A DNA stretch of 64,000 nt from Flavobacteriaceae bacterium (GCA_027490305.1 JAIXYI010000084.1:88193-152192); one strand, 5' to 3'; shown: positions 1 through 8,792, counted from the stretch's first letter. Notes: a model not told the origin generated them from the letters alone. Numbers and translations: made by a program.

Positions 1-43
1 TTTTGTGATAGGAGGAACTTCACTACTTTTACAAAAAACAACG

Positions 44-463
44 ATGACGATCGCTATCATCAACGGCCCGAACCTGAACCTGCTCGGCAAGCGCGAGCCA
101 GACATCTATGGCAACACCGATTTTGAGACGTTTTATAACGACTTGATCCAGCGTTTTCCCGCTATCACTTTTCGGTATTTCCAAAGTAATGTAGAAGGGG
201 AACTTATCAATCAAATTCAGGAGGCCGGTTTTTCCGCGGACGGAGTTATACTCAACGCAGCCGCGTACACCCATACCTCTGTGGGGATTGGCGATGCGGT
301 AAAGGCAATTCCGGCTCCGGTCATTGAAGTTCATATCTCTAATACGTTTTCCCGCGAGACGTTTCGCCATCAGTCGTTTGTTTCGCCACATGCGAAAGGG
401 GTCATCATTGGCCTCGGACTTGAAGGTTACGCCCTGGCCGTACAAGCATTACAGTCCCGTTAA
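44..463 (+). CDS. aroQ: 3-dehydroquinate dehydratase, type II
   Basis: Cytoplasmic enzyme of the shikimate pathway that dehydrates 3-dehydroquinate to 3-dehydroshikimate. The 139 residues match the usual type II length. The N-terminus carries the NGPNLNLLGKREPDIYG block with the catalytic Tyr22. Asn71 lies in NAAAYTHTS and His97 in EVHISN, followed by the Arg-rich SRETFRHQS segment. An upstream in-frame GTG at 5 would add 13 residues without family support, so the ATG at 44 is preferred. The gene is convergent with the DUF2971 gene; their stop codons overlap in the palindrome TTAA at 460-463. Confidence 0.95.
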   Translation: MTIAIINGPNLNLLGKREPDIYGNTDFETFYNDLIQRFPAITFRYFQSNVEGELINQIQEAGFSADGVILNAAAYTHTSVGIGDAVKAIPAPVIEVHISNTFSRETFRHQSFVSPHAKGVIIGLGLEGYALAVQALQSR

Positions 464-1164
464 ATCAGGATGTCGCTTTCGAGGTCCGATTTTTCGATTC
501 GGAAGTCAAAACCTAATTTCGAAACCAACTCGATAACCAGTCGTTTGTACCAGTTCTCTGATTTCGGATGGATGTAAATCCGGTCAATCAGGGTTTCAAG
601 GTCAACATCGATTTTGAGTCCCTCATTGATGGTGACACCTTCGTGGGACGACACATCCGTCAGGATACGGACTTCCCGCTCATACTGGAAACTCTTGCGT
701 TTGAATAGGAAAGGGAAGAACAGGTCGTCAAACGGGATGTACTCCTTTTTATAGTCAATATAGTTGACCTCCCCAATAAACTGTTGGAACTGGCGCTCGG
801 GCTCCACCGCACGTTGCAATCGTTCTACTGTTGATTGTATCGCAATCCCCTCGCTGTTTTGGGTGAAAATCTGCCACATCGCGAACGATTCGTATTCGTT
901 GATATGCCAACTGCTAATGACGACTTTTTCGCGGTGGGTTTTGTAATAGTCAAGAAACTCCGGATTGTCGTGTGCCAACTTCTTGATTTCTTCAAAGGTC
1001 GGCTCTGAAAAGGTGCCTTCGTATTGGTCTTCGAATTTGTCGGAGCGCGACATAAACAGCTTCCGCGATAACAATAAATCGAGGAATTTCGATAGGTCAA
1101 GGTATTTCCAGACGAGTGTCTTTCCGTCTTCCGGCAACGTGATATGCGCGTTCGCCGTATACAT
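460..1164 (-). CDS. DUF2971 domain protein
   Basis: A 234-residue soluble protein of unknown function. The central ISSWHINEYESFAMW block followed by SEGIAIQST is the hallmark of DUF2971, seen in many bacterial accessory proteins. No signal peptide or membrane segment is visible. It is the last gene of a leftward run: its start lies 5 bases after the stop of the MsbA-like exporter gene, so it is probably cotranscribed. DUF2971 proteins often sit in variable regions, so a housekeeping role in sugar or lipid export should not be assumed. Family assignment is firm, function is not. Confidence 0.8.
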   Translation of the reverse strand: MYTANAHITLPEDGKTLVWKYLDLSKFLDLLLSRKLFMSRSDKFEDQYEGTFSEPTFEEIKKLAHDNPEFLDYYKTHREKVVISSWHINEYESFAMWQIFTQNSEGIAIQSTVERLQRAVEPERQFQQFIGEVNYIDYKKEYIPFDDLFFPFLFKRKSFQYEREVRILTDVSSHEGVTINEGLKIDVDLETLIDRIYIHPKSENWYKRLVIELVSKLGFDFRIEKSDLESDILI

Positions 1165-1169
1165 CGCCT

Positions 1170-3002
1170 TTAACTTTCGAACGACTGCATCTCGACCAGT
1201 TTGCGGTAGGCCCCGCCGGCGGCCATGAGCGATTCGTGTGTGCCCTGCTCGACAATCCGGCCTTTGCGGAGAACCACAATAAGGTCGGCTTTTTGAATGG
1301 TCGACAAGCGGTGCGCAATCACGATTGACGTCCGGTTCTGCATCATATTCTCCAATGCCACCTGCACGAATTTCTCGCTTTCGGTGTCAAGTGCCGATGT
1401 CGCCTCGTCAAGGATCATAATCGGTGGGTTCTTCAAAACGGCCCGGGCTATGCTCAATCGCTGTTTTTGTCCGCCCGACAGCTTATTGCCTGCGTCTCCG
1501 ATATTCGTGTGGATGCCATTCGGCAATTCGGACACAAACTCGAAGGCATTGGCCACTTTTAGTGCTTCGATGACTTCCTCGTCGCTGGCACCGGGCTTAC
1601 CCAGCGCGACGTTGCCTTTGATGGTATCGTTGAAAAGTATGCTGTCTTGCGTCACTAGTCCAATCATGGCACGTAGGTTCTGCAGGTCAATGTCTTTTAT
1701 ATTGACACCGTCGATCCTGAGTTCGCCTTCCTGTACGTCATAAAAACGGGTGAGCAGGTTGGCCAGCGTACTTTTGCCGCTTCCCGACTGCCCCACAAGC
1801 GCAACGGTTTTCCCTTTCGGGATGGTCAGCGAAAAATCACGTACGGCTTTTTCATCGGCATAACTAAACGTCACATGCTCGATTGTGATGGCGTCCGTGA
1901 AGGTCGTCTTCCGAATGGCGTCCGGTTTGTTGACGATGGGATTTTCCTGTTCGATGATTTCCATTACTCGGTCTACGGCCGCTTCACCCCGGCGGAAGAT
2001 ATAAGAGGCTTTTGAAAGTGCTTTTGCAGGCGTCAGGATGTTGTAGGCCAGAGCCATATATCCGATGAAAAGGGAACTCTCCAGCGTCTTGTCCATGAGC
2101 ACCATGCGTCCGCCATACCAAAGCAGTCCGCCAATTACCGCCACGCCAAGAAATTCGCTCAGCGGCGACGCCATGTTCTGGCGGTTGCTGATGCTGTTGT
2201 TGAGAAGGAAGAACCGTTTAGTCGAGTTTCGGAAGATGCCGCCGAATGTTCCTTCCGAATTGTAGCTTTTGATCACTTTGAGCCCGCCGAGGGTTTCTTC
2301 AATGGTCGACAGGAAAACGCCCTGTTCCTGTTGGGCCCGTGTCGATTTTCGCTTAAGTTTTTTGCCAAGGGTTGAGATGATATAACCGGTAACCGGAATA
2401 AATACGAATACGAAAAGCGTCAGTTCCGCACTTATCGTGAGCATGGCAATGATGGTAAAAATGATAGTCATTGGTTCTTTCACCACCAGTTCCAGAATAG
2501 ATAGCATTGAGTTCTGGATTTCGTTTACGTCGCTTGATATACGCGCGATTACGTCGCCTTTTCTTTTTTCAGAAAAGAACGCAATCGGTAAGTGGGTCAC
2601 CTTTTCGTACATTGCGTTCCGGATATCGCGCACCACACCGTTTTTCATGAAGGTGATGAAGAACATCGCCAGGTAATCGAACAGGTTTTTCAGTAGGAAA
2701 ACCACGATAATGACGGCCACCATGAGTCCGAGCGTGACCTGCGGCGAATGGGCGTCCGAAAAAACGGTGAGTTTGTGGTAGAGTAATTTCGTCAGATAAT
2801 CTTTGATGTGGGCGAAGTCGGTGTATATCGGCGCGGTTTCGACCCGTTTTGAGGATTCGAACAACACGTCGAGCATGGGAACCAGTGCAATAAAAGAAAG
2901 CGTACTGAACAGGGCGTACAAAATGTTGAACGTAATGTTCAGATAGGCGTAACGCTTGTAGGGCAGCGCGAAGGGCAGGACTTTCTTTATGGCACTCATC
3001 AA
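1170..3002 (-). CDS. ABC exporter, MsbA-like half-transporter
   Basis: Inner-membrane ABC half-transporter of 610 residues, the size of MsbA/LmrA homodimeric exporters. The N-terminal half (about 1-340) is a six-helix ABC type 1 membrane domain. The C-terminal nucleotide-binding domain has Walker A GQSGSGKST near residue 405, signature LSGGQKQR near 507, Walker B IMILDEATSALD, and the H-loop IVIAHRLST. Family members move lipid A, other lipids or hydrophobic compounds. The start ATG overlaps the stop of the phosphohexomutase gene (ATGA, 2999-3002), so the two are translationally coupled. Neighbouring glycosyltransferase and mutase genes agree with an envelope role. The substrate cannot be read from sequence. 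Confidence 0.9.
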   Translation of the reverse strand: MMSAIKKVLPFALPYKRYAYLNITFNILYALFSTLSFIALVPMLDVLFESSKRVETAPIYTDFAHIKDYLTKLLYHKLTVFSDAHSPQVTLGLMVAVIIVVFLLKNLFDYLAMFFITFMKNGVVRDIRNAMYEKVTHLPIAFFSEKRKGDVIARISSDVNEIQNSMLSILELVVKEPMTIIFTIIAMLTISAELTLFVFVFIPVTGYIISTLGKKLKRKSTRAQQEQGVFLSTIEETLGGLKVIKSYNSEGTFGGIFRNSTKRFFLLNNSISNRQNMASPLSEFLGVAVIGGLLWYGGRMVLMDKTLESSLFIGYMALAYNILTPAKALSKASYIFRRGEAAVDRVMEIIEQENPIVNKPDAIRKTTFTDAITIEHVTFSYADEKAVRDFSLTIPKGKTVALVGQSGSGKSTLANLLTRFYDVQEGELRIDGVNIKDIDLQNLRAMIGLVTQDSILFNDTIKGNVALGKPGASDEEVIEALKVANAFEFVSELPNGIHTNIGDAGNKLSGGQKQRLSIARAVLKNPPIMILDEATSALDTESEKFVQVALENMMQNRTSIVIAHRLSTIQKADLIVVLRKGRIVEQGTHESLMAAGGAYRKLVEMQSFES

Positions 3003-4723
3003 ACGTTCAGATCCCGAAGGATATTTTGGATTTTGGCGTCAAGTTCTTTCTCGGCATCGGCAAAGGCCGCTACGTCGTCGATTTCCGTCTTGACACTCAC
3101 ATAAAATTTGATTTTCGGCTCCGTTCCCGACGGACGGGCGGCAATCTTTGAACCGTCTTCCGTATAATAAATCAGCACGTCGGATTTCGGCAGATCGATC
3201 GGTTCTTCTTCCCCTGTCAACAGGTTTTTCGCGACGGACGATTTATAGTCTTCGACCAGCACCACGCGTTGGCTGTTGAGTTCGGTAATCGGATTGAGGC
3301 GTTGGTCGACCATCATTTGGTTGATTTCGGCAAGTCCTTCGATGCCCTTTTTCGTAAGGGAAACAAGATACTCCTTATAAAACCCGAACTGTACATACGC
3401 CTGAAGTAATTCCTGGTAGGCGGAACTGCCCTTCGCTTTGGCCTGCGCCACCATTTCACACATCAAAAGGGTAGAGGCGACGGCATCTTTATCACGGACC
3501 TTATCACCCACCATATAGCCAAAACTTTCCTCGCCGCCCCCGATGAATTCGAGTTGCGGGAAATCCTTGATCATTTTCGCGATCCATTTGAAACCGGTGA
3601 GGCCCACTTTGCATTCCACCCCATACGCATCAGCCAGGTCGTGCATCATCGGAGTTGACACAATGGTCGATCCGATGAATTGTTTGCCATTGATTTTTCC
3701 GGCTTGTTTCCATTTTTCGAGAAGGAAATGCGTCATCAGGATCATCGTCTGGTTGCCATTGAGCAACAACAAACGACCGTCGTTGTCGCGCACGGCTACG
3801 CCCAGTCGGTCGCAATCGGGATCCGTACCGATGACAATGTCGGCGTTTACCTTCTCGGCCAACGCCATGGCCATGGTAAGGGCTTCCGGCTCTTCCGGAT
3901 TGGGCGATTTCACCGTCGGGAAGTCCCCGTCGGGTGTCGCCTGCTCCGCCACGAGATGCACGTTTTTGTAGCCGGCCCGTTCCAGTACGTTTGGCACGAC
4001 GGTTATGGAAGTGCCGTGCAGGGAGGTGAAGACAATGTTCAGGTTGTCTTTCGCTTCCGCCGGTGTTTGGAAACTGGCATTGGCAATGGCGGATGCAATG
4101 AACGCATCGTCGATAACCGTGTCGATTTTTTCAATCAACGCCGGATTGGGCGCAAAGCGGATGTCTTCGTATCGTGTTGCTTCAATGACGTCGATAATCT
4201 CGCCGTCCTGCGGCGGAACGAGTTGTCCGCCGTCTTCCCAATACACTTTATAGCCGTTATACTCGGGCGGGTTGTGCGACGCCGTCAATACAATGCCGGC
4301 CTGGCAGCCCAAATATTTCAGTGCGAACGAAAGTTCAGGTGTCGGGCGCAGGTCAGAGAACAGATAGGCCTTAATGCCATTTGCCGAAAAAACATCGGCC
4401 ACTACCTGGGCCAGTGTTTGACTGTTGTGACGGCAATCGAAGGCAATCACGACTTTTATGTCTTTATCGGGGAATGATTTCCTGAGATAGTCCGAAAGTC
4501 CCTGGGTGTTTTTGCCCAAGGTGTACTTGTTGATGCGGTTGGTGCCGACGCCCATGGTGCCGCGCATACCGCCGGTGCCGAATTCCAGGTTTTTATAGAA
4601 ACTCTCTTCGAGTTCTTTAGGCGCATCTGCCATCATGCGACGGATCTCCGTCTGCGTTTCTTCGTCAAAAGTCGGCGTCAGCCAGGCATTCGCCCGGGCT
4701 ACCAGTGTCGGATCGAGTGACAT
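2999..4723 (-). CDS. Phospho-sugar mutase (phosphoglucomutase/phosphomannomutase)
   Basis: Alpha-D-phosphohexomutase of 574 residues that interconverts sugar 1- and 6-phosphates, feeding nucleotide-sugar synthesis. All four family sites are visible: phosphoserine loop LTASHNPPEYNGYK near residue 147, Mg loop GTDPDCDR near 302, sugar-binding GGGEESFGY near 390, and phosphate-binding ARPSGTEPK near 530. The length matches the long PGM/PMM branch (PGM2-like) rather than the 450-residue GlmM type. It lies 3 bases downstream of the GT2 gene and overlaps the exporter by 4 bases. Glucose, mannose or pentose preference is not decided by these motifs. Confidence 0.92.
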   Translation of the reverse strand: MSLDPTLVARANAWLTPTFDEETQTEIRRMMADAPKELEESFYKNLEFGTGGMRGTMGVGTNRINKYTLGKNTQGLSDYLRKSFPDKDIKVVIAFDCRHNSQTLAQVVADVFSANGIKAYLFSDLRPTPELSFALKYLGCQAGIVLTASHNPPEYNGYKVYWEDGGQLVPPQDGEIIDVIEATRYEDIRFAPNPALIEKIDTVIDDAFIASAIANASFQTPAEAKDNLNIVFTSLHGTSITVVPNVLERAGYKNVHLVAEQATPDGDFPTVKSPNPEEPEALTMAMALAEKVNADIVIGTDPDCDRLGVAVRDNDGRLLLLNGNQTMILMTHFLLEKWKQAGKINGKQFIGSTIVSTPMMHDLADAYGVECKVGLTGFKWIAKMIKDFPQLEFIGGGEESFGYMVGDKVRDKDAVASTLLMCEMVAQAKAKGSSAYQELLQAYVQFGFYKEYLVSLTKKGIEGLAEINQMMVDQRLNPITELNSQRVVLVEDYKSSVAKNLLTGEEEPIDLPKSDVLIYYTEDGSKIAARPSGTEPKIKFYVSVKTEIDDVAAFADAEKELDAKIQNILRDLNV

Positions 4724-4726
4724 CGT

Positions 4727-5683
4727 TCAGATATTTAGTTGTTCGGCTATTTTGTAATTCTTGTCGTTGTTTTTCGTGCGAAGAATGATTTCCCCCAGGA
4801 AGCCCGCCAGAAAAAGTTGGGTACCAATGACCATGGTGGCCAGTGAGATGTAGAACCAGGGGTTGTCGGTCACCAATATGGTGGGTTTGTGCGTGTAAAG
4901 ACGGAGCAATTTGTTGACCCCGATGAAACCGGCCGCGAGAAAGCCCACTATAAACATCAGCGACCCGAGTGCGCCGAAAAGGTGCATAGGACGCTTTCCG
5001 AAGCGCGATAGAAACCAGATGGTGATGAGATCGAGGAAGCCATTGATGAAGCGGTTCATACCAAACTTCGTGCTTCCGTATTTCCGCGCCTGATGAGAGA
5101 CGGCTTTTTCGGTAATCTTCGAAAAGCCTGCGTTTTTGGCCAGCACAGGGATGTAACGGTGCATTTCACCGGATACCTCGACGTTCTTGACCACCACTTT
5201 TTTATAGGCTTTCAGTCCGCAGTTGAAGTCGTGTAGTTGCACACCCGATGTCCGCCGCGCGGCCCAGTTGAACAGTTTGGAAGGCAGATTTTTAGATACT
5301 ACCGAATCGTAGCGTTTCTTCTTCCAGCCAGACACGAGATCGTATCCGTCCTGGGTAATCATGCGGTAGAGTTCCGGAATCTCATCCGGGCTGTCCTGCA
5401 GGTCGGCGTCCATGGTGATAACGACGTCGCCCTCTGCCTGGGCAAAGCCGGCGTGCAGGGCCTGTGATTTCCCGAAGTTGGTCAGGAAACGGATGCCTTT
5501 CACTTCCGGATTCGCCCGAGAGAGACGTTCAATGATATCCCATGAACCGTCTGTGCTTCCGTCGTCGATGAAGAGGATTTCGTATGAAAAGCCGTTTTCG
5601 GCCATCACACGGGCAATCCAACTATGTAGTTCCGGTAAAGACTCTTGTTCGTTCAGTAAGGGAATGACGACGGATAGATTCAT
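4727..5683 (-). CDS. Family 2 glycosyltransferase, DPM1/GtrB-like
   Basis: Membrane-anchored glycosyltransferase of 318 residues. The N-terminal GT-A domain starts with SVVIPLLNEQESL, has FIDDGSTDGSW and the nucleotide-sugar DADLQD motif near residue 95. Two hydrophobic segments in the C-terminal third (about 230-255 and 275-300) fit the polyprenyl-phosphate glycosyltransferases (GtrB, ArnC, DPM1), which transfer a sugar from UDP or GDP onto a lipid carrier at the inner membrane. It precedes the phosphohexomutase by 3 bases and follows the DUF4199 gene by 8 bases, so all are probably one transcript. Donor and acceptor are unknown. Confidence 0.9.
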   Translation of the reverse strand: MNLSVVIPLLNEQESLPELHSWIARVMAENGFSYEILFIDDGSTDGSWDIIERLSRANPEVKGIRFLTNFGKSQALHAGFAQAEGDVVITMDADLQDSPDEIPELYRMITQDGYDLVSGWKKKRYDSVVSKNLPSKLFNWAARRTSGVQLHDFNCGLKAYKKVVVKNVEVSGEMHRYIPVLAKNAGFSKITEKAVSHQARKYGSTKFGMNRFINGFLDLITIWFLSRFGKRPMHLFGALGSLMFIVGFLAAGFIGVNKLLRLYTHKPTILVTDNPWFYISLATMVIGTQLFLAGFLGEIILRTKNNDKNYKIAEQLNI

Positions 5684-5691
5684 AGATTAAA

Positions 5692-6222
5692 TTAGTGCCT
5701 TTCCCGTTTAACGATTGCACCGATAACCAACGATTCGATCGTTCCGACGATAACATATATAAGTACACCGAAAGGAGCGGCAATCCAGGGAGACAGAAAC
5801 GTTTTGGTGATACCAATGGTCATGTCGACCTGCTCCTGCGTCATTTCGGGATTCTGGTTGAGCATCTGCTCTTCCATTTTGGAAATCAAGTCAGGTGTGA
5901 ACTCAGGGAAAATGAGATTGAAAATGATATAAAAAACGCCATATATAGCGCTACCTATCAATGAAATAATGACACCTGTCTTGACAGCCTGGCCAAACGA
6001 GAGTACGCCGCCCTGAAAACTACGGGTTTGGGTAGCGGCCAATGCAATGAGCGTAATCGGGAATATTAAATAGTTTAAAAGGTTCGCTACAGTGCCGATT
6101 GACGGATTATCAATAGGATCAAGGCCTGCAAAATACATGATCACAAACTCGAGAACGAGCAGGATGCCGAATAGAAGACCGTTTTGTTTCGCGAATTTGT
6201 TGGTTTTGTTTAGTGTTTCCAT
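5692..6222 (-). CDS. DUF4199 membrane protein
   Basis: A 176-residue integral membrane protein with about four hydrophobic helices: LLFGILLVLEFVIMYFAG, a segment around NLLNYLIFPITLIALA, one around GVIISLIGSAIYGVFYIIF, and the C-terminal WIAAPFGVLIYVIVGTIES. The arrangement and the GQAVKTGVIISLIGS block fit DUF4199, a Bacteroidota family that commonly sits next to a DPM1-like GT2 gene, as here. The start at 6222 (METLNKTNKF) is chosen over an upstream in-frame ATG because it leaves room for the -7 box at 6249-6256. It is the first gene of the leftward five-gene run. Its role is unknown. Confidence 0.85.
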   Translation of the reverse strand: METLNKTNKFAKQNGLLFGILLVLEFVIMYFAGLDPIDNPSIGTVANLLNYLIFPITLIALAATQTRSFQGGVLSFGQAVKTGVIISLIGSAIYGVFYIIFNLIFPEFTPDLISKMEEQMLNQNPEMTQEQVDMTIGITKTFLSPWIAAPFGVLIYVIVGTIESLVIGAIVKRERH

Positions 6223-6248
6223 AATATTGGTTTCATTGATTGGATAGG

Positions 6249-6256
6249 CAAATATA
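6249..6256 (-). promoter_or_regulatory. Bacteroidota -7 box of the DUF4199-GT2-mutase-exporter run
   Basis: On the minus strand the sequence reads TATATTTG, a perfect TAnnTTTG -7 element, 27 bases before the chosen start at 6222. No convincing TTG -33 partner is present at 19-21 bases, so strength is uncertain. Confidence 0.5.
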
Positions 6257-6302
6257 CTAAATCCACCTTCAATGAAGGTACGCAAAAAAAGTAACTGTTT
6301 TC

Positions 6303-6332
6303 TTGTGGATAGAAATAAAAACCATACATTTG
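6303..6332 (+). promoter_or_regulatory. Promoter of rpmE2
   Basis: TTG at 6303-6305, 19 bases, then TACATTTG at 6325-6332: the Bacteroidota sigma-A pattern with ideal spacing. It predicts a leader of roughly 90 bases before the rpmE2 start at 6432, long enough for ribosomal-protein leader control, although no specific structure was recognised. Confidence 0.75.
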
Positions 6333-6431
6333 CACCTCGATTTTAAAGAAAACTAACAAAAGGTTCTCGCCAGCCATACCTTCCGACGCAGGAAGCCTCA
6401 GGGGAAACGGGCGCCACAAATAAGAAATACC

Positions 6432-6683
6432 ATGAAAAAAGGAATCCACCCGGAAAGTTACAGACTGGTTGCGTTCAAGGATATGTCGAACGACGAAGTG
6501 TTCATCACCAAATCAACCGCTGACACAAGAGAGACAATCGTTCACGAAGGCGTTGAGTATCCTGTTGTAAAACTCGAGATCTCCCGCACGTCCCACCCTT
6601 TTTACACTGGTAAATCCAAACTCATCGATACTGCTGGTCGTATCGACAAGTTCAAGAACAAATACGCGAAGTTCAGCAAATAA
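6432..6683 (+). CDS. rpmE2: 50S ribosomal protein L31, type B
   Basis: An 83-residue ribosomal protein of the large subunit, at the B1b intersubunit bridge. It begins [20 protein letters not shown] and ends in the family pattern [24 protein letters not shown]. The CxxC zinc motif of type A L31 is absent, so this is the zinc-independent type B paralogue, the usual form in Flavobacteriia. It is monocistronic, with its own promoter and a strong intrinsic terminator. Confidence 0.97.
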   Translation: MKKGIHPESYRLVAFKDMSNDEVFITKSTADTRETIVHEGVEYPVVKLEISRTSHPFYTGKSKLIDTAGRIDKFKNKYAKFSK

Positions 6684-6702
6684 GAACCCGCTTCCAGATA
6701 CA

Positions 6703-6731
6703 AACGCCTCCGCCATCGGGGGCGTTTTTTT
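6703..6731 (+). terminator. Intrinsic terminator after rpmE2
   Basis: Nine-base stem (6703-6711 with 6718-6726, one G-U pair), six-base loop, followed by a T run. It lies 20 bases after the rpmE2 stop. Confidence 0.9.
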
Positions 6732-6744
6732 GTATATTTGGGGG

Positions 6745-6938
6745 AGAAGTAGGCGGTAGGTAGTGGTCAGTGGTCAGTGGTCAGTAGTCAGTGGCCAGGT
6801 AGTACGGACTAACTCCCAACTCTCCACTCTGAACCCTCAACCCTCAACCGTCAACCATCAACTATCAACCATCAACTATCAACTATCAACCCTGAACTCT
6901 CATCCACCAACTCCTAACTCCTAAATCCTAACTCCCAA
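6745..6938. repeat. Simple-repeat leader: GGTCAGT units, then CAACYATCAAC units
   Basis: The gap between rpmE2 and the GlmU-like gene holds no ORF. Its left part (6755-6795) repeats GTGGTCAGT-like units. Its right part (6810-6938) repeats AACTCYCAACC and ATCAACT units of 7-8 bases right up to the ATG at 6941. The two halves are roughly inverted in composition. The same family occurs at 16620-16708, 25652-25704, 31325-31378, 58198-58237, 58313-58345 and 62886-62975. Confidence 0.7.
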
Positions 6939-6940
6939 TA

Positions 6941-8116
6941 ATGAACTACATCCTCTTCGACGGCCCCGCCCGCAATGCTTTACTTCCCTTTACGTTCACG
7001 CGCCCCGTTGCGGATATCCGCGTTGGGATCCTGACCATTCGCGAGAAGTGGGAACGGTACCTTGGGTCTACTACGACTACCATCACGGAAGAGTACTTAT
7101 CGGAGAAATTCCCCATGGTGGAAATGGAGGAAAATGTCCTGATCAACGCATCGTGGCTGCCCAATGAGGTCTTGGCCGAAATGGTCAAAAACCTTGAACC
7201 GCGGCAGGCCATTTTTAAAGGAGATGAAGTGATTGCCTTTTTTACGGAAGATACCCAGGAAGAGGTGGATTTCGATAGCTACGACGTAATCGAATATGAA
7301 GAGGAAGGCATTTCCATCACCAAACCGTGGCATATCTTCCAAAAGAACGATGCCGCGTTGCGAGAAGATTTTGAGCTTTTGACCGATGACCGAAAGTCGC
7401 AGCCTATTCCCGCCAGCGTCAACGTAATCGCGTCTGAGAATATCTTCATTGAAGAAGGTGCGCGACTGGAGTTTGTCACACTTAATGCCTCAACCGGCCC
7501 GATTTATATTGGAAAAGATACCGAAATCATGGAGGGCTCGGTCATCCGCGGGCCATTTGCGTTGTGTGAGGGCGGACAGGTGAAACTCGCCACCAAAGTA
7601 TACGGTGCGACCACCGTGGGTCCGCATTCGCGTATCGGGGGTGAAGTGAGCAATTCTGTTTTGTTTGGCTACTCGAATAAGGGCCATGACGGCTTTTTGG
7701 GGAATTCAGTCCTGGGTGAATGGTGTAACCTCGGTGCCGACACTAATAATTCGAACCTTAAGAACAACTATGAAGAGGTAAAACTATGGAGTTACGAAAC
7801 GGGTAGCTTCGTGAAGACCGGACTGCAGTTCTGCGGACTCATGATGGGCGATCACAGTAAATGCGGCATCAACACGATGTTCAATACCGGTACGGTTGTA
7901 GGGGTTAGCGCAAACATCTTTGGCGCCGGTTTTCCGCGGAATTTCGTGCCGAGTTTCTCATGGGGTGGCGCTTCGGGTTTTACGACCTATCTTACCAAAA
8001 AGGCATTTGAAACCGCGCGCATAGTGATGTCACGCCGCAATGTGGAATTCGACGAAAAAGAAGCCAGCATACTCGAACACGTATTCGAGATAACGAAAGA
8101 ATGGCGAAAAGAATAA
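6941..8116 (+). CDS. GlmU-like sugar nucleotidyltransferase with left-handed beta-helix
   Basis: A 391-residue cytoplasmic protein of the Bacteroidota GlmU-related family. The N-terminus MNYILFDGPARNALLPFTFTRPVADIRVG is a degenerate nucleotidyltransferase domain (about 1-180) without the classical GlmU LAAGxGTRM loop. From about residue 185 to 365 a hexapeptide-repeat helix is visible: repeated V/I-x-G or I-x-x-x-A/G turns such as IYIGKDTEIMEGSVIRGP and VGPHSRIGGEV. Known relatives activate or acetylate sugar 1-phosphates, but the altered N-terminus leaves the reaction open. It follows the simple-repeat leader with no recognisable promoter box close to the ATG. Confidence 0.85.
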   Translation: MNYILFDGPARNALLPFTFTRPVADIRVGILTIREKWERYLGSTTTTITEEYLSEKFPMVEMEENVLINASWLPNEVLAEMVKNLEPRQAIFKGDEVIAFFTEDTQEEVDFDSYDVIEYEEEGISITKPWHIFQKNDAALREDFELLTDDRKSQPIPASVNVIASENIFIEEGARLEFVTLNASTGPIYIGKDTEIMEGSVIRGPFALCEGGQVKLATKVYGATTVGPHSRIGGEVSNSVLFGYSNKGHDGFLGNSVLGEWCNLGADTNNSNLKNNYEEVKLWSYETGSFVKTGLQFCGLMMGDHSKCGINTMFNTGTVVGVSANIFGAGFPRNFVPSFSWGGASGFTTYLTKKAFETARIVMSRRNVEFDEKEASILEHVFEITKEWRKE

Positions 8117-8129
8117 GGGAAGTATAAGG

Positions 8130-8537
8130 TTAGCCGGGTGTCTGGTCTTCGCCTTTTGCGGTAATATGGATATAGGAACCCTCCCCAAGATCGAAGATAA
8201 ACAACGCACTGCGGTGCGTGACCGCGCGAACGGCCCGGGTGCCTGACCGCTTTGTCAGGGTTGTTTTTACTGCCGTCGGGAGGAAGTCAAGGGAAAGCCC
8301 TGCCGGGTTTGCAATCTCCACCCACGAACCCGAATCGTCAAAAGTAACCGTCGTTCCGTTGTTGAGCGTCGCAATATGACCCGTGGGATGGCCACCATCT
8401 GTCACAATTTTTTCTACCGTAGTGCCCGTGAATTGGGCGAGTGTGGATTGTGCCTGTTTTGGCAGTCGTGACAACGCGACTTCTGTTTGTGCGTTTGCGG
8501 CAAACCCAGCCAGCAGTAAAACGATAACGAATTTCAT
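8130..8537 (-). CDS. Secreted PepSY-like protein
   Basis: A 135-residue exported protein. The signal peptide MKFVIVLLLAGFAANAQ ends at a likely signal peptidase I site, which fixes the start at 8537. The mature part has two similar halves, each beginning with an LP-x-x-(A/V)-x-x-x-(I/L) helix (LPKQAQSTLAQF and LPTAVKTTLTKR) followed by strands, as in PepSY-like (DUF2874) proteins. These are periplasmic, of unknown role, possibly protease-inhibitor-like. It is convergent with the GlmU-like gene, 13 bases apart, and divergent from mtaB. Confidence 0.7.
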   Translation of the reverse strand: MKFVIVLLLAGFAANAQTEVALSRLPKQAQSTLAQFTGTTVEKIVTDGGHPTGHIATLNNGTTVTFDDSGSWVEIANPAGLSLDFLPTAVKTTLTKRSGTRAVRAVTHRSALFIFDLGEGSYIHITAKGEDQTPG

Positions 8538-8647
8538 ATAATGATTTTGCCCAAAAATACCTTTTCCGCCGTGATACGACAACAGACGGGACCACTTTTT
8601 TGTCAAGGCTTTGGGAATGAGGGTTTTTCCCGTTCGTTTTTTGTGCG

Positions 8648-8655
8648 TAAATTTG
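8648..8655 (+). promoter_or_regulatory. -7 box upstream of the mtaB leader
   Basis: TAAATTTG matches the Bacteroidota -7 element. A start site just downstream would make the structured element at 8682-8787 the 5' leader of mtaB. A clear -33 TTG is not present at the right distance. Confidence 0.5.
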
Positions 8656-8681
8656 CGCGCCTTTCCCGGCGGAGTACTGCT

Positions 8682-8787
8682 GCGTGAGGGATGGGAGCAA
8701 GGTGCCGCGCACCGCGGACAGCCCGACAGCGCCGGGACGGAATATCCCGGGAGGGGCAAACGCGATCGGCGGTGGCACGCCCAACTA
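8682..8787 (+). ncRNA. Structured RNA-like element, copy 1 (Flavo-1-like?), mtaB leader
   Basis: Terminal pairing GCGTG (8682-8686) with CACGC (8776-8780) encloses two clear hairpins: GGTGC-CGC-GCACC at 8701-8713 and CCGGGA/TCCCGG around 8732-8750. It contains GGATGGGAGC and GCGGACAGCCCGAC, shared with the other four copies in this window. It ends in CGCCCAACTAAAAAAA directly before the mtaB ATG at 8793. It resembles, from memory, the Rfam Flavo-1 motif of Flavobacteria; this was not checked against a covariance model. Confidence 0.55.
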
Positions 8788-8792
8788 AAAAA

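Noticed and set aside
8538..8792. In-frame 34-codon N-terminal extension of mtaB and a longer frame for the PepSY-like protein.
   Set aside because: Both translate the structured leader. MtaB starts at MEKKRVAFYTLGCK and the PepSY-like protein starts at its signal peptide.
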